A DNA stretch of 64,000 nucleotides, taken from positions 124,001 through 188,000 of the forward strand of contig NZ_RJUF01000003.1 of NCBI RefSeq assembly GCF_024343775.1, read 5' to 3'. This document shows, one piece after another, positions 9,051 through 18,215 of this stretch (its first letter is position 1; every line of letters begins with the position of its first letter). The DNA is from Lacihabitans soyangensis (lineage in GTDB: Bacteria > Bacteroidota > Bacteroidia > Cytophagales > Spirosomataceae). The notes under the pieces were generated by a model that saw only the letters and a program-made list of their open reading frames with translations, was not told the origin of the DNA and made no database searches. The translations under genes were made by a program, and so were the position numbers.

Positions 9051-9065
9051 AAAACCGAGGCGATT
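9032..9065. terminator. hairpin terminator between comF and the gldJ-like gene
   Basis: Perfect 11-base arms AATCGCCTCGG / CCGAGGCGATT surround a 12-base loop. The left arm lies inside the comF coding end. The two flanking genes converge here. The downstream U-tract is weak on both strands. Confidence 0.7.
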
Positions 9066-9089
9066 AAGTATTTATTCGAGACTAAATTC

Positions 9090-10358
9090 TTACAAAGATT
9101 TCTTTCCTTTAGGCCCTACTGAAATCATTGCACATCTGAATCCTATAGTGGCTGTTGAAGAGTCCTGATCCAATGATCTTCTTGTACCTGGAGACAACCA
9201 GTAAGCGATATCGTTCCAAGAACCACCTTTGTAAACTCTTTGTTTGTTGTCTATCAAGGAGTTAAAGTTTTCTTTGTCGTAAAGCTTGGCTTCGTCTTGG
9301 AAGTCGCTTCTACGGATTGGGTTCAAGTCGTTAAAGTCTTGGTAAGAACCTTGTCTGTAAAGGTCATATACCCACTCGTTCACATTTCCGGCCATATTGT
9401 ACAAACCAAAATCGTTAGGAGCAAAAGAATAAACCTCTTCAGTAATGATTGCCTTATCGTTTTGTTTTCCAGCTATACCAGCGTAGTCACCACGGCCTCT
9501 TTTGAAGTTGGCCATCATATTTCCTTTGTTTTTACCTTTAGCTTTACGCATGGCCGAGCCATCCCAAGGATAAATTCTCTGATTTGACTGGTTCTCGTCG
9601 ATGTATTGCGTTCCAATCATACTTTTTGCGGCATAGTCCCATTCAGCCTCAGTAGGTAGTCTAAAGTCAGGAATGTTAATACCTGTTTCTATAGGCACCC
9701 TACCCGTTACTTTTGGTGCGGCAGCAACTTCTGCAGCAGCCCCTTTCTTTTTCTTACCAAACGGAAGACCGCCCTTTTTCTTAGAACCGTCGCCATATTT
9801 GGCTGACAGGCCTGCATTCACAACAGCAGAACGCCATTTGCAATAGTCATTGGCCTGAATCCATGATACTCCCACAACTGGAAAGTTTCTGAAACCAGGG
9901 TAACGAAGATATTGATCTACGTATTGGTCGTTGAATGACATCTCGTTTGCCCATACAGTAGTATCTGGCAAGGCAGCTTGTACAAACTCACGAGTTGAGT
10001 CTTGACCGATAGAATAAATGTATTCGAGATAGTCAATGTTGGCTATTTCGGTTTCATCCATGTAAAAAGATGCTACGGTAACCGTACGCTCAATGTTATC
10101 GCGGGTGTAGGTAACATCCTCTTCAAGTGTACCCATGGTAAAACGTCCCCCCTCGATAAAAACCATGTTAGGACCAGCAGGTTGTCCAGCAAAAGAAGCT
10201 ACTTGAAACCCTTCTTTTCCTTTTTTAGCATAGGCTGCTCCAGTGGTTCTACTCTTTTTACCTGGATTTAGACTAGTTGCTTTTTTACCTTTGCTACATG
10301 AGGTAGCTACAAAAAGAGAAAGTGTAAGCATTGTCACACTGAAAATAAGTCTCTTCAT
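9090..10358 (-). CDS. gldJ: GldJ-like gliding motility lipoprotein (FGE-sulfatase fold)
   Basis: A 422-residue lipoprotein with a signal ending ATSC (Cys near 21). The body is a formylglycine-generating-enzyme (SUMF1) fold: MVFIEGGRFTMG at about 70, SFYMDETEIANIDYLEYI at about 100, FPVVGVSWIQANDYCKWR at about 160, RLPTEAEWDYAA, and YNMAGNVNEWVYD near the end. The spacing and the LPDTTVW...YLRYPGFRNFPVVGVSWIQA stretch resemble GldJ more than GldK. GldJ stabilises the type 9 secretion/gliding apparatus. A Lys/Ala-rich insertion of about 40 residues after KYGDG is unusual. The exact paralogue (GldJ, GldK or another SUMF1 protein) is not certain. Confidence 0.65.
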   Translation of the reverse strand: MKRLIFSVTMLTLSLFVATSCSKGKKATSLNPGKKSRTTGAAYAKKGKEGFQVASFAGQPAGPNMVFIEGGRFTMGTLEEDVTYTRDNIERTVTVASFYMDETEIANIDYLEYIYSIGQDSTREFVQAALPDTTVWANEMSFNDQYVDQYLRYPGFRNFPVVGVSWIQANDYCKWRSAVVNAGLSAKYGDGSKKKGGLPFGKKKKGAAAEVAAAPKVTGRVPIETGINIPDFRLPTEAEWDYAAKSMIGTQYIDENQSNQRIYPWDGSAMRKAKGKNKGNMMANFKRGRGDYAGIAGKQNDKAIITEEVYSFAPNDFGLYNMAGNVNEWVYDLYRQGSYQDFNDLNPIRRSDFQDEAKLYDKENFNSLIDNKQRVYKGGSWNDIAYWLSPGTRRSLDQDSSTATIGFRCAMISVGPKGKKSL

Positions 10359-10420
10359 TCTTTTTTTATTTTGTTTTCTGCGAATTAAAACACAAAAATA
10401 GTTTAAAATATATTATTAAG

Positions 10421-13400
10421 TCATTTTTTGGCATCAATGAAAGCCACAATTTTTTCGAATAAATCATTGATTTTGTTGATATTAACGGTGTTTTCTGCTG
10501 AAAATATCAATTTGTCTTTGATTTGCTTTAAACTGCACTCTTTAGGATGCAATTTTATGTAATCAAGAATTTTGCCAAACTTATCCGTTTGATAATAATC
10601 TTGGTGCTTTTCTGAAACGAAATACCCTTTAAGGATATTATTTTTAAGTGTTATTTTTTCAAAACCTATGTATTCGGCCTTCCAACGCACTTTTACGATC
10701 TTGAATAATTCTTCTACTTCTTGCGGTAATTTTCCAAATCTATCAATCAATGAAACAGATAATTTGTTGAGTTCGTCCTCAGTTTTGAGATCATCTATGG
10801 CATTATAGACCGAGAGTCTTTCAGACATGTTAACAATGTAATGGTCAGGGATTAATATTTGGAGGTCGGTTTCTATCTGACAATCTTCTACCTTAAAGGT
10901 TTTTTGTGAAAGCTCGCCTGCAAATAAACTTTTGAATTCGTTTTCTTTTAATTCTGCAACGGCCTCGTCCAATATCTTGTGATACATATCATATCCTAGG
11001 TCATTCACAAACCCGCTTTGCTCCGCACCAAGTAGATTTCCAGCTCCGCGAATGTCTAAATCTCGCATGGCAACCTTAAATCCATCCCCCAAATCCGTGA
11101 ATTCCTCTAAGGTTTGAAGGCGTTTTCTGGCATCTTTGGTGAGCCCAGAACTCGGTGGACCCAAAAGAAAACAGTAGGCTTTTTTGTTTGATCGCCCTAC
11201 CCTACCCCGCATTTGATGCAAGTCAGAAAGACCAAACATGTGGGCTTGATTGATAATGATGGTATTGGCGTTTGGAATGTCAAGTCCCGACTCAATGATA
11301 TTGGTGGAAATCAAGATATTTATCTCGTTTTCAATAAACCGCATCATTACTTTTTCGAGTTTGTCGCCTTCCATTTGGCCATGGGCAATGCCTATTTTGG
11401 CCTCTGGAACTAAGCGATAAATGATATTGGCTATGGACTCAATATCTCCAACTCTATTGTGCACAAAAAACACTTGGCCGCCCCTGTTGAGCTCATAACT
11501 GATGGCGTCACGGATGATTTCTTCCTTGAAAACCTCAACCTGAGTGGTTACGGGTTGGCGGTTGGCAGGCGGAGTGGCTATTACTGACAAATCGCGAGCA
11601 CCCATAAGGGAGAAATGCAGTGTACGAGGAATTGGCGTAGCTGTAAGTGTCAAAACATCTACGTTTAGTTTCAATTCCTTTATTCTATCTTTTGATTTAA
11701 CACCAAACTTTTGTTCTTCATCGATAATTAATAGCCCCAAGTTTTTGAACTCTATATTTTTGTTGAGCAATTTGTGCGTGCCTATTACTATATCCACTTT
11801 GCCTTCCTTCAGCCCCTTCAGAGTTTTGGTGTTGTCGGCTGCTGACTTGAATCTATTCAAATAATCGACGTTAACAGGCATTTTGGCAAGTCTTTCAGAA
11901 AAAGTTCTGTGGTGTTGCATGGCCAAAATGGTGGTTGGAACCAATATCGCCACCTGCTTGGAGTCGTTTACGGCCTTGAAAGCCGCACGAATAGCTACCT
12001 CAGTTTTTCCAAATCCAACATCACCACAGACCAATCTGTCCATTGGATACGGTTTTTCCATATCCTCCTTGACTTTTGCGGTAGCAGAGGCTTGGTCGGG
12101 CGTATCCTCATACATAAATGAAGATTCTAGCTCAATCTGCAGGTAATTGTCCGGTGAAAAAGCGAAACCATGAACTTCTCGCCGTTTGGCATAAAGAGCT
12201 ATTAACTCTTTGGCAATGTCTTTTACTTGACGTTTTGCCTTCGATTTTTTGTTTTCCCAATCGCCCGAACCCAACTTACTCATGTTTGGAGCATTTCCTT
12301 CTTTGCCTGAGTATTTGGCTATTTTGTGCAAACTGTGGATGTTGATATACAGCAGGTCGTTGTCTTTGTAGACCAACCTGATGGCCTCTTGTTTTTTGCC
12401 ACCTACATCGATGGTTTCCATGCCCGCAAAGCGACCAATGCCATAGTCTACGTGCGTCACATAATCACCTGTTTGTAAGGTTTTTAATTCCTTTATGGTT
12501 AGGGCTTTGGACTTTGAAAAACGGTCTTTTACCTTGTATCTGTTCAGCCTTTCAAATATCTGATGGTCGGTGTAAACAAGTATTTTATTCTGGAGGTCTA
12601 TGAAACCTTCTCTGAAATTGGCATAAACCGAAAGAAACCGAATCGTCGGGTTGATTTCTGTGAAAATGGTTTCTAGTCTATTGAGCTGTTTGAGCGAATC
12701 AGAACTTATATAACATGAAAATCCATTGGCTTGATTTTCGGCGATGTCATTTATTAATATTGTAAAGTCCTTATTGAAAGATGGTTGTGGCTTTGATGAG
12801 TAGCTAATTTTATGTGATTCTTTAAGGAAGCTTTTTCTGCCAAATTCTACGGTAGGATAAATTTTGAGGAAATCAGTAAATTCTTTTTTAGCAAGAAAAG
12901 AATGGTCAGGTTTAAACAAAAGATTGATGTCTCCCCCACTTGCCATTTTGGAATCATAAATTTCGGTTATCCGACGGAGGTTGTCCTCTACTCTATCCTG
13001 CGTAAAAGCAAAGTCTTTTATCCAAAGCGTAGTTTTTTCAGGAATAAAACTGAACACGGGAACGGTCTCCTCGAAACGAAGTTTCTCATGGATGTTGGGC
13101 ACAATACTAATGGCATCCATGTTTTTGTTCGAAAGCTGTGTTTCGGTATCGAATATCCTTATGCTCTCTATTTCATCGCCAAAAAGCTCTATTCTGAAAG
13201 GTGTGTCTGCTGCGTAAGAATAGACATCGAAAATACCACCTCTAATGGCAAACTGACCAGGTTCATAAACGAAATCTGTTTTTTCGAAATCGTAAGAAAC
13301 CAAAAGCTCCGTAACGAAATTGAGGTCAAGTGTATCACCTACTTTTACACGTAATGTGTTGGCTACCAGTGTTTTTTTGCTTACCACTTTTTCGGAAAGG

Positions 13401-13783
13401 GCTTCAGCATAACTCACGATAAGCAATGGATCAACAGAATTATTGAGGCGATTGAGCAGCTCGGCTCGCTGGATAACATTAGCGTTTTCTATTTCCTCAT
13501 ATTCATAAGGTCTTTTGAAAGATGCCGGGAAATACGCAATTTTTGGACTTTCGAAACCAAAAATATTCTGCAAATCATTGAAGAAATATAAGGCATCTTC
13601 TTTGTCTGGTAGTACAATCAAGCTCGATTGAGGATTACTCTGATAGGTTGCAGCAACCAAAATAGCATCCAGACTTCCTGAAGTACCTTCTAGGTGAATT
13701 TTTGAATGCGTTTTTTGCGACAAAACGATGTTTTGTACAAAACTATCTTCGGAGTATATTTTTAGGAAATCCTCTGAGTTCAA
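10421..13783 (-). CDS. mfd: transcription-repair coupling factor Mfd
   Basis: An 1,120-residue ATPase that displaces RNA polymerase stalled at lesions and recruits UvrA. Domains in order are a UvrB-like N-terminal module, the RNA-polymerase-interacting CarD/RID Tudor domain (QTGDYVTHVDYGIGRFAGM), and the RecG-like helicase with Walker A GDVGFGKTE, the DEEQ box IIDEEQKFGV, the TATPIPRTLHFSL motif and motif VI QMRGRVGRS. The C-terminal TRCF domain follows (about residues 990-1090). Length is typical. It appears to be transcribed alone, with 137-174 base gaps to its neighbours on either side or less. Confidence 0.97.
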   Translation of the reverse strand: MNSEDFLKIYSEDSFVQNIVLSQKTHSKIHLEGTSGSLDAILVAATYQSNPQSSLIVLPDKEDALYFFNDLQNIFGFESPKIAYFPASFKRPYEYEEIENANVIQRAELLNRLNNSVDPLLIVSYAEALSEKVVSKKTLVANTLRVKVGDTLDLNFVTELLVSYDFEKTDFVYEPGQFAIRGGIFDVYSYAADTPFRIELFGDEIESIRIFDTETQLSNKNMDAISIVPNIHEKLRFEETVPVFSFIPEKTTLWIKDFAFTQDRVEDNLRRITEIYDSKMASGGDINLLFKPDHSFLAKKEFTDFLKIYPTVEFGRKSFLKESHKISYSSKPQPSFNKDFTILINDIAENQANGFSCYISSDSLKQLNRLETIFTEINPTIRFLSVYANFREGFIDLQNKILVYTDHQIFERLNRYKVKDRFSKSKALTIKELKTLQTGDYVTHVDYGIGRFAGMETIDVGGKKQEAIRLVYKDNDLLYINIHSLHKIAKYSGKEGNAPNMSKLGSGDWENKKSKAKRQVKDIAKELIALYAKRREVHGFAFSPDNYLQIELESSFMYEDTPDQASATAKVKEDMEKPYPMDRLVCGDVGFGKTEVAIRAAFKAVNDSKQVAILVPTTILAMQHHRTFSERLAKMPVNVDYLNRFKSAADNTKTLKGLKEGKVDIVIGTHKLLNKNIEFKNLGLLIIDEEQKFGVKSKDRIKELKLNVDVLTLTATPIPRTLHFSLMGARDLSVIATPPANRQPVTTQVEVFKEEIIRDAISYELNRGGQVFFVHNRVGDIESIANIIYRLVPEAKIGIAHGQMEGDKLEKVMMRFIENEINILISTNIIESGLDIPNANTIIINQAHMFGLSDLHQMRGRVGRSNKKAYCFLLGPPSSGLTKDARKRLQTLEEFTDLGDGFKVAMRDLDIRGAGNLLGAEQSGFVNDLGYDMYHKILDEAVAELKENEFKSLFAGELSQKTFKVEDCQIETDLQILIPDHYIVNMSERLSVYNAIDDLKTEDELNKLSVSLIDRFGKLPQEVEELFKIVKVRWKAEYIGFEKITLKNNILKGYFVSEKHQDYYQTDKFGKILDYIKLHPKECSLKQIKDKLIFSAENTVNINKINDLFEKIVAFIDAKK

Positions 13784-13957
13784 AAGCAGCCTGTTTCTTT
13801 TGATAAATGCATTATAATAATCTATAAATACCCTTATCGAGATTAAATTATTTTATTGAAAAGCACTCTTTTTGGCCGCTAATGTTTTGGCCATACTTGA
13901 AAACCATAGCAAAGATACTAAGAAAGATGATTTTGCAGGAAATTTCATTTCAAAATA

Positions 13958-14773
13958 TCAAGACATTCGGAGTATTCCACGAAGATAACCCACGGACTCC
14001 GTGAGGCCGTAAGCGGCATTTTCGGCATCTTTTTCGTATTCTACTCCTATAATTCCCTCGTATTTGAGTTCTTTGAGAACTTGTAAGTATAAAGAAATGT
14101 TCATGACTCCCCTTCCAATTTCCACATTTTCGGCCTCAGGTTTTTGGGAATTGAGGTCTTTCAAGTGAATATCGAAGAGTCTGTCTCTAAATTTACGAAA
14201 TTCCGCCGCTGGGTCTTGATTTAGCCTAAAAGTATGCCCCGTGTCTATGCAAAGGCCGATTCGAGCGTCGAGGTTTTTGATTTTTTCATACACGCTAGCT
14301 GGCGATGGAAAGATTTTATCTTCTGGTCCATGGTTATGAATGGCTATTTTTACATCGGTGGCTTTAACCATTTCTTCTACTTTGGTCAACAAATGGTGTT
14401 CAGGTGCCCCAACTATCATTTTCAAGCCAGCGTTTTGTGCATATTTGAAGTATTTTTCTACTTCTTCGTTGGTTTTCATGTAAATAACTCCCCCAGCGTA
14501 TACATTTAAGCCGTTAGATTTGAATTTTTCAGCTGTGGCTTTTAATTCCTGAGGTGAGGCATCATAAGGTAAATGAAAACTCTTGAGGCATACATCTTTT
14601 ATGGCTAGGCTTTTCATAATTTCTATGACTTGGTCCACAGAATATTTGCGTAAAGTGTAAGACGCCAAACCGATTTTTAAACCTTGAAATGCTGGTAAAG
14701 ACTCAAAATGGGCCTTCGTTGACAATGCCAAAGAACTTAACCCGAGGGTTTTGATGAACTGTTTTCTTTTCAT
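13958..14773 (-). CDS. exported sugar phosphate isomerase/epimerase-like protein
   Basis: A TIM-barrel protein of the AP-endonuclease-2 / xylose isomerase-like superfamily. I prefer the ATG at 14773 (MKRKQFIKTLGLSSLALS), an export-type signal, over the frame start eight codons upstream. Barrel motifs include KIGLASYTLRKYSVDQV, VYAGGVIYM, IAIHNHGPEDKIFPSP (metal-ligand His), IGLCIDTGHTFRLNQDP (Asp/His), LFDIHLKDLN and GVEYEKD, so the metal site looks intact. Substrate cannot be read from sequence. A second family member lies at 54,073-54,966; related exported proteins in Bacteroidota often act on sugars or inositols. Confidence 0.85.
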   Translation of the reverse strand: MKRKQFIKTLGLSSLALSTKAHFESLPAFQGLKIGLASYTLRKYSVDQVIEIMKSLAIKDVCLKSFHLPYDASPQELKATAEKFKSNGLNVYAGGVIYMKTNEEVEKYFKYAQNAGLKMIVGAPEHHLLTKVEEMVKATDVKIAIHNHGPEDKIFPSPASVYEKIKNLDARIGLCIDTGHTFRLNQDPAAEFRKFRDRLFDIHLKDLNSQKPEAENVEIGRGVMNISLYLQVLKELKYEGIIGVEYEKDAENAAYGLTESVGYLRGILRMS

Positions 14774-14871
14774 TTTTTGGTTGAATTTACGGAACAAATG
14801 TTTGTTTTTTGCGTTCTAGGTATCACCAATGTCAATGACTTTACTGGTTTTAACAATTTAGGAAAATTGTT

Positions 14872-15756
14872 TTACCCTTGATTCTGCTGTTTGATGGTAT
14901 CAATCAAACCTAAAAGCGTTTGTTTCCTAGCTTCATCAGGTTCTGGATAGCTCATTTTTAGTTCTTTAAGCCTTTCTACAATTATTTTAGCGACAATTAA
15001 ACGCATGTTTTTTTTGTCGTCGGCGGGTATCACATACCATGGATTTTGTTTGGTAGCTGTGGTGTTTATCATTTCTTCGTATGCTTTTTGGTAATCGTCC
15101 CAAAAGCCCCGCTCTTTGATATCTCCTTCTTCAAATTTCCAATTTTTTGTGATGTCTTCTATCCTCTCTATCAGGCGGTTACCTTGCTCCTCTTTGGATA
15201 CATTTAAGAAAAACTTTAAAACCACTATACCATTGTTGGCCAGGTAATCCTCGAAGTTTTTAATGTCTTGGTATCTTTTTTCCCAAACACCCTTTCCTTT
15301 TAATTCATCAGGTATTTTCTGGTAATTTTCTAGTATTTCGGGGTGTACTTTCACCACCAAAACTTCCTCATAGTAGGAACGATTGAAGACCTGCATCTTA
15401 CCTCTTTCTGGCAGTTCTTTAAAGCACCGCCACATATAATCATGGTTAAGTTCGGTTTCTGAAGGTCTTTTGAAAGAATAAAAACTCAGTCCCAATGGGT
15501 GAACTCCCTGAAAAACAGCCTTCATGGTGCCATCTTTTCCGGCAGCATCCATCGCCTGAAAAACAGCTAAAACACCATATTTGGAGTGGGCATACATGAT
15601 GCTTTGCAACTCGTCCATTTCGGTTTGCAGTTTTTTCAGAATCTCCTCATAGTCAGCCTTATCCTCGTAAAAATCTTTGATTTTTGTTGGATGGCTTGTG
15701 GGTTTATATTTATCGTTGCCAGAAATTTGAAAGTTTTTTATGTCGAAATTTTTCAT
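14872..15756 (-). CDS. polyphosphate kinase 2 (PPK2) family protein
   Basis: A 294-residue cytoplasmic P-loop kinase that transfers phosphate between polyphosphate and nucleotides. The Walker A region is FQAMDAAGKDGTMKAVFQG near residues 66-83. The NRSYYEEVLVVKVHPE lid/Arg segment is near 122-138, followed by the catalytic-core stretch GIVVLKFFLNVSKEEQGNRL. The single-domain length fits class I or III PPK2. Whether it prefers AMP, ADP or both is not decidable here. It starts just upstream of the hairpin-repeat array and seems monocistronic. Confidence 0.9.
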   Translation of the reverse strand: MKNFDIKNFQISGNDKYKPTSHPTKIKDFYEDKADYEEILKKLQTEMDELQSIMYAHSKYGVLAVFQAMDAAGKDGTMKAVFQGVHPLGLSFYSFKRPSETELNHDYMWRCFKELPERGKMQVFNRSYYEEVLVVKVHPEILENYQKIPDELKGKGVWEKRYQDIKNFEDYLANNGIVVLKFFLNVSKEEQGNRLIERIEDITKNWKFEEGDIKERGFWDDYQKAYEEMINTTATKQNPWYVIPADDKKNMRLIVAKIIVERLKELKMSYPEPDEARKQTLLGLIDTIKQQNQG

Positions 15757-15921
15757 TTTTTAAGATAATATTGGTTTGAGCAATTCACAATTTGACGCAA
15801 AGAATACAAAAGGTTTCACGGATGTTTTTGGTCAAAAAAATAATTTTTTATGCAAGATATTTATTTTATTCGAAGAAAATAATTGAGGATAGTTGATAAT
15901 GTAAGATGAGATGTTTGGTGG

Positions 15922-16136
15922 GGATGTTTGTGAGGACACAAACATTGGCGATTGAGAAGTTTGTGCAAAGACATACTTGGACTAGATGGACATAAACATG
16001 GGCCGAAATGTTTGCGAGGACACAAACACGGGCGATTGGGGATTGAGAAGTTTGTGCAAAGACAAACTTGGACTAGGTGGACATAAACATGGGCCGAAAT
16101 GTTTATGAGGACACAAACATTGGCGACACAAACATA
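15922..16136. repeat. tandem hairpin repeat array
   Basis: Within the 456-base gap between the PPK2 and NIPSNAP genes, a unit of 84-91 bases is repeated about 2.4 times (unit starts near 15924, 16008 and 16099). Each unit contains a hairpin, best at 15924-15945 (ATGTTTGTG agga CACAAACAT), then an AAGTTTGT...ACAAACTT hairpin. Across unit junctions CATAAACAT pairs with ATGTTTATG. The middle unit carries a 7-base insertion. The first 165 bases of the gap (15757-15921) show nothing recognisable. Confidence 0.85.
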
Positions 16137-16158
16137 TGCATCACAAACGGGTAATGTG

Positions 16159-16190
16159 TTTGGGTAAATACAAACTTTGATTTACATTTG
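16159..16190 (+). promoter_or_regulatory. Bacteroidota-type promoter for the NIPSNAP gene
   Basis: A TTTG element at 16159-16162 and TACATTTG at 16183-16190 are separated by 20 bases. This matches the sigma-ABfr consensus (-33 TTTG, -7 TAnnTTTG) and lies 22 bases upstream of the start codon. Confidence 0.65.
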
Positions 16191-16212
16191 ATAAAAAAAC
16201 AATTCGACCAAA

Positions 16213-16962
16213 ATGAAAAAAACAATTTTACTGCTGATGGCTATGACCATTTCTGTTTTGAGTTTCGCCAAGAAAAAGCCTTCTAAATATTATGAACTTA
16301 GGGTGTATTATTGCCATCCCGGTAAACTACCTAACTTAATAACCAGATTTACAGACCATACCACCAAACTTTTTGAAAAACATGGTATGGAAAACATAGG
16401 ATATTGGACACCAACAACGGCAGACAATAATGTGCTTTATTATGTGTTGGGCTACCCAAGCAAAGAGGCAAGAGATGCATCTTGGAAGGCATTTGGAGCA
16501 GACCCAGAATGGAAAGAAGTGGCTAAAAAGTCAGAAGAAAGCGGTAAAATTGTGGCCAAAGTAGAGTCTAAGTTTATGACTCTACACCCTGAACTCACCA
16601 AGAAAATTAAATTTCAACAAGCCAATCCAGAGCGTTTGTTTGAAATGAGAACCTACTATTGTTTGCCCGGAAGGTATCCAAACATTGTAGCACGTTTCAG
16701 AGATCATACGAGAAAGCTTTTTGAAAAGCATGGAATGGAAAACGTTATGTATTTTGAGACTATTGAAAAAGATGGTGGTCAGGCTACCCTACTCTATTTT
16801 CTTGCTCACAAAGATGCAGATGCCGCAAAAAAATCATGGGACGGTTTCAGAGCTGACCCAAATTGGATAAAAGTACGAGATGCTTCTGAGGAGTCTGGCA
16901 AAATTGTAGAAAAAGTGGAATCTGTATTTATGAAACCTGCGGGTTTTTCGAGGATAAAATAG
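16213..16962 (+). CDS. exported NIPSNAP family protein, duplicated domain
   Basis: A 249-residue protein with a signal peptide (residues 1-19, cleaving after SFA). Two tandem NIPSNAP-type ferredoxin-like domains follow at about 26-125 and 135-245. The halves share YELRVYYCHPG / FEMRTYYCLPG, the RFxDHTxKLFEKHGMEN block and a SGKIVxKVES end, showing an internal duplication. NIPSNAP-domain functions are poorly defined in bacteria. A good promoter lies upstream and a strong terminator starts at the stop codon, so it is a single-gene unit. Confidence 0.88.
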   Translation: MKKTILLLMAMTISVLSFAKKKPSKYYELRVYYCHPGKLPNLITRFTDHTTKLFEKHGMENIGYWTPTTADNNVLYYVLGYPSKEARDASWKAFGADPEWKEVAKKSEESGKIVAKVESKFMTLHPELTKKIKFQQANPERLFEMRTYYCLPGRYPNIVARFRDHTRKLFEKHGMENVMYFETIEKDGGQATLLYFLAHKDADAAKKSWDGFRADPNWIKVRDASEESGKIVEKVESVFMKPAGFSRIK

Positions 16963-16992
16963 AAAGAGAGGGCTCATAATTGCCCTCTCTTT
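16963..16992 (+). terminator. rho-independent terminator of the NIPSNAP gene
   Basis: Perfect 11-base arms AAAGAGAGGGC / GCCCTCTCTTT surround an 8-base loop, directly after the stop codon. It has A-rich and T-rich edges, so it may work in both directions. Confidence 0.85.
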
Positions 16993-17043
16993 TGAATCTA
17001 TTAATCTGAAAAAAGCTATGCGGTTGTGTGGAAAAAACGGAGG

Positions 17044-18009
17044 TTAATTCAGAATGCCGCCTAAAGAAATACTAAGTGAAAGGTTGGTTTGAGCCCCAGC
17101 GTTTACACCAACACTTTTTAGGTCTACATTACTCTTGATATTAAGCAGTGTATTTAAACCCAAGCCTAAAGCATTTTTATCAGGTTTGTCACAGTAGACT
17201 TCATACTCACCAGCAGGCAAATAGGCTAAAGTAAAGTTACCCGCACCATCAGTTTTGGTACTTGTAATGGCATTGGCAAACTTTAAATCGCTTGAGCCTT
17301 GGCCATTTATTTCCTTACTGCTGTTAAAAGTTCCCTTTTTGTAAACATACACCACAACATCAGACTTTGCGATGGAATAATTTTCAATTTTGCCCTTTAA
17401 TGTTCCAGTGGCCGCTTTGTTTTCAGCCCTTACGGCAGATTTTAGTTCACCAAGTGTAACAAAGGCAAATCCATTATTTTTGGATTTAATGGACTTTCTT
17501 AAATCAAAATCCATTACGATTTCGGTGTTTGCGTTTTCATTTATGGTGAAGTTTTTTGGTTTGAGGTCAATTTCTGTGGCACCATTTCCGGATATTTCAA
17601 GGGCTTGTTTTGTACCGTTTGTTTTGGTTATATAACACCCAGGAGCATTTTGAGCCTCGTCTTTGGTAGCGTCAATCACCAATGTGAGCGTACTATACGA
17701 ATCTACGGCCGCATCACCTTTGCCTAACTCGAGCGTATTGCCATTTTGTAGTGCCAAAAGATTAACCGTTTTTGGCCCCTTAAAGCCCGAAAATGTTTTT
17801 CCGTCTACTTTTATCTCTGTGATAGTCACGAAAACAGCAGATACATCGCCTTGGTCTATTGGTGCGTCAGTGATGCTCAAGCTGAGGCTACCTTTGGCAG
17901 AATCAGTATTGTTGATGTCGTTTTTTGGGCCAAATAATTCGGATTCACACGAGATGCTGAAAACAGACAAAGTGACAACGGTGGCGATTAGTTTTTTTAG
18001 ATTTTTCAT
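17044..18009 (-). CDS. DUF4382 lipoprotein with carboxypeptidase-like C-terminal domain
   Basis: A 321-residue lipoprotein with signal MKNLKKLIATVVTLSVFSISC. Residues about 40-190 form a DUF4382 domain (GSLSLSITDAPID...VFVTITEIKVDGK, then a DFDLRKSI...FVTLGEL end). A carboxypeptidase-regulatory-like beta domain follows at about 200-290 (TGTLKGKIENYSIAKSDVVVYVY; TDGAGNFTLAYLPAGEYEVYC). DUF4382 proteins are surface lipoproteins of unknown role. The gene converges on the NIPSNAP terminator. Confidence 0.87.
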   Translation of the reverse strand: MKNLKKLIATVVTLSVFSISCESELFGPKNDINNTDSAKGSLSLSITDAPIDQGDVSAVFVTITEIKVDGKTFSGFKGPKTVNLLALQNGNTLELGKGDAAVDSYSTLTLVIDATKDEAQNAPGCYITKTNGTKQALEISGNGATEIDLKPKNFTINENANTEIVMDFDLRKSIKSKNNGFAFVTLGELKSAVRAENKAATGTLKGKIENYSIAKSDVVVYVYKKGTFNSSKEINGQGSSDLKFANAITSTKTDGAGNFTLAYLPAGEYEVYCDKPDKNALGLGLNTLLNIKSNVDLKSVGVNAGAQTNLSLSISLGGILN

Positions 18010-18215
18010 AATTAGAAATGTTTAGTTAAAAAGAAATTCCATCAAAAAGGCCCATTCAGAACCTGCCACAAAGGAGAAAAGCCCAACTTAAATGGAAATT
18101 AAATCAAGATTAAATTTTTTTTAATGTGTTCGTGGAGGATTAAAATTGTGATTTTCGATAGTCTTTTTGGCTTTATGGTGATAGATTTACGTTAGAAAAC
18201 TATTGTGATAGACGT

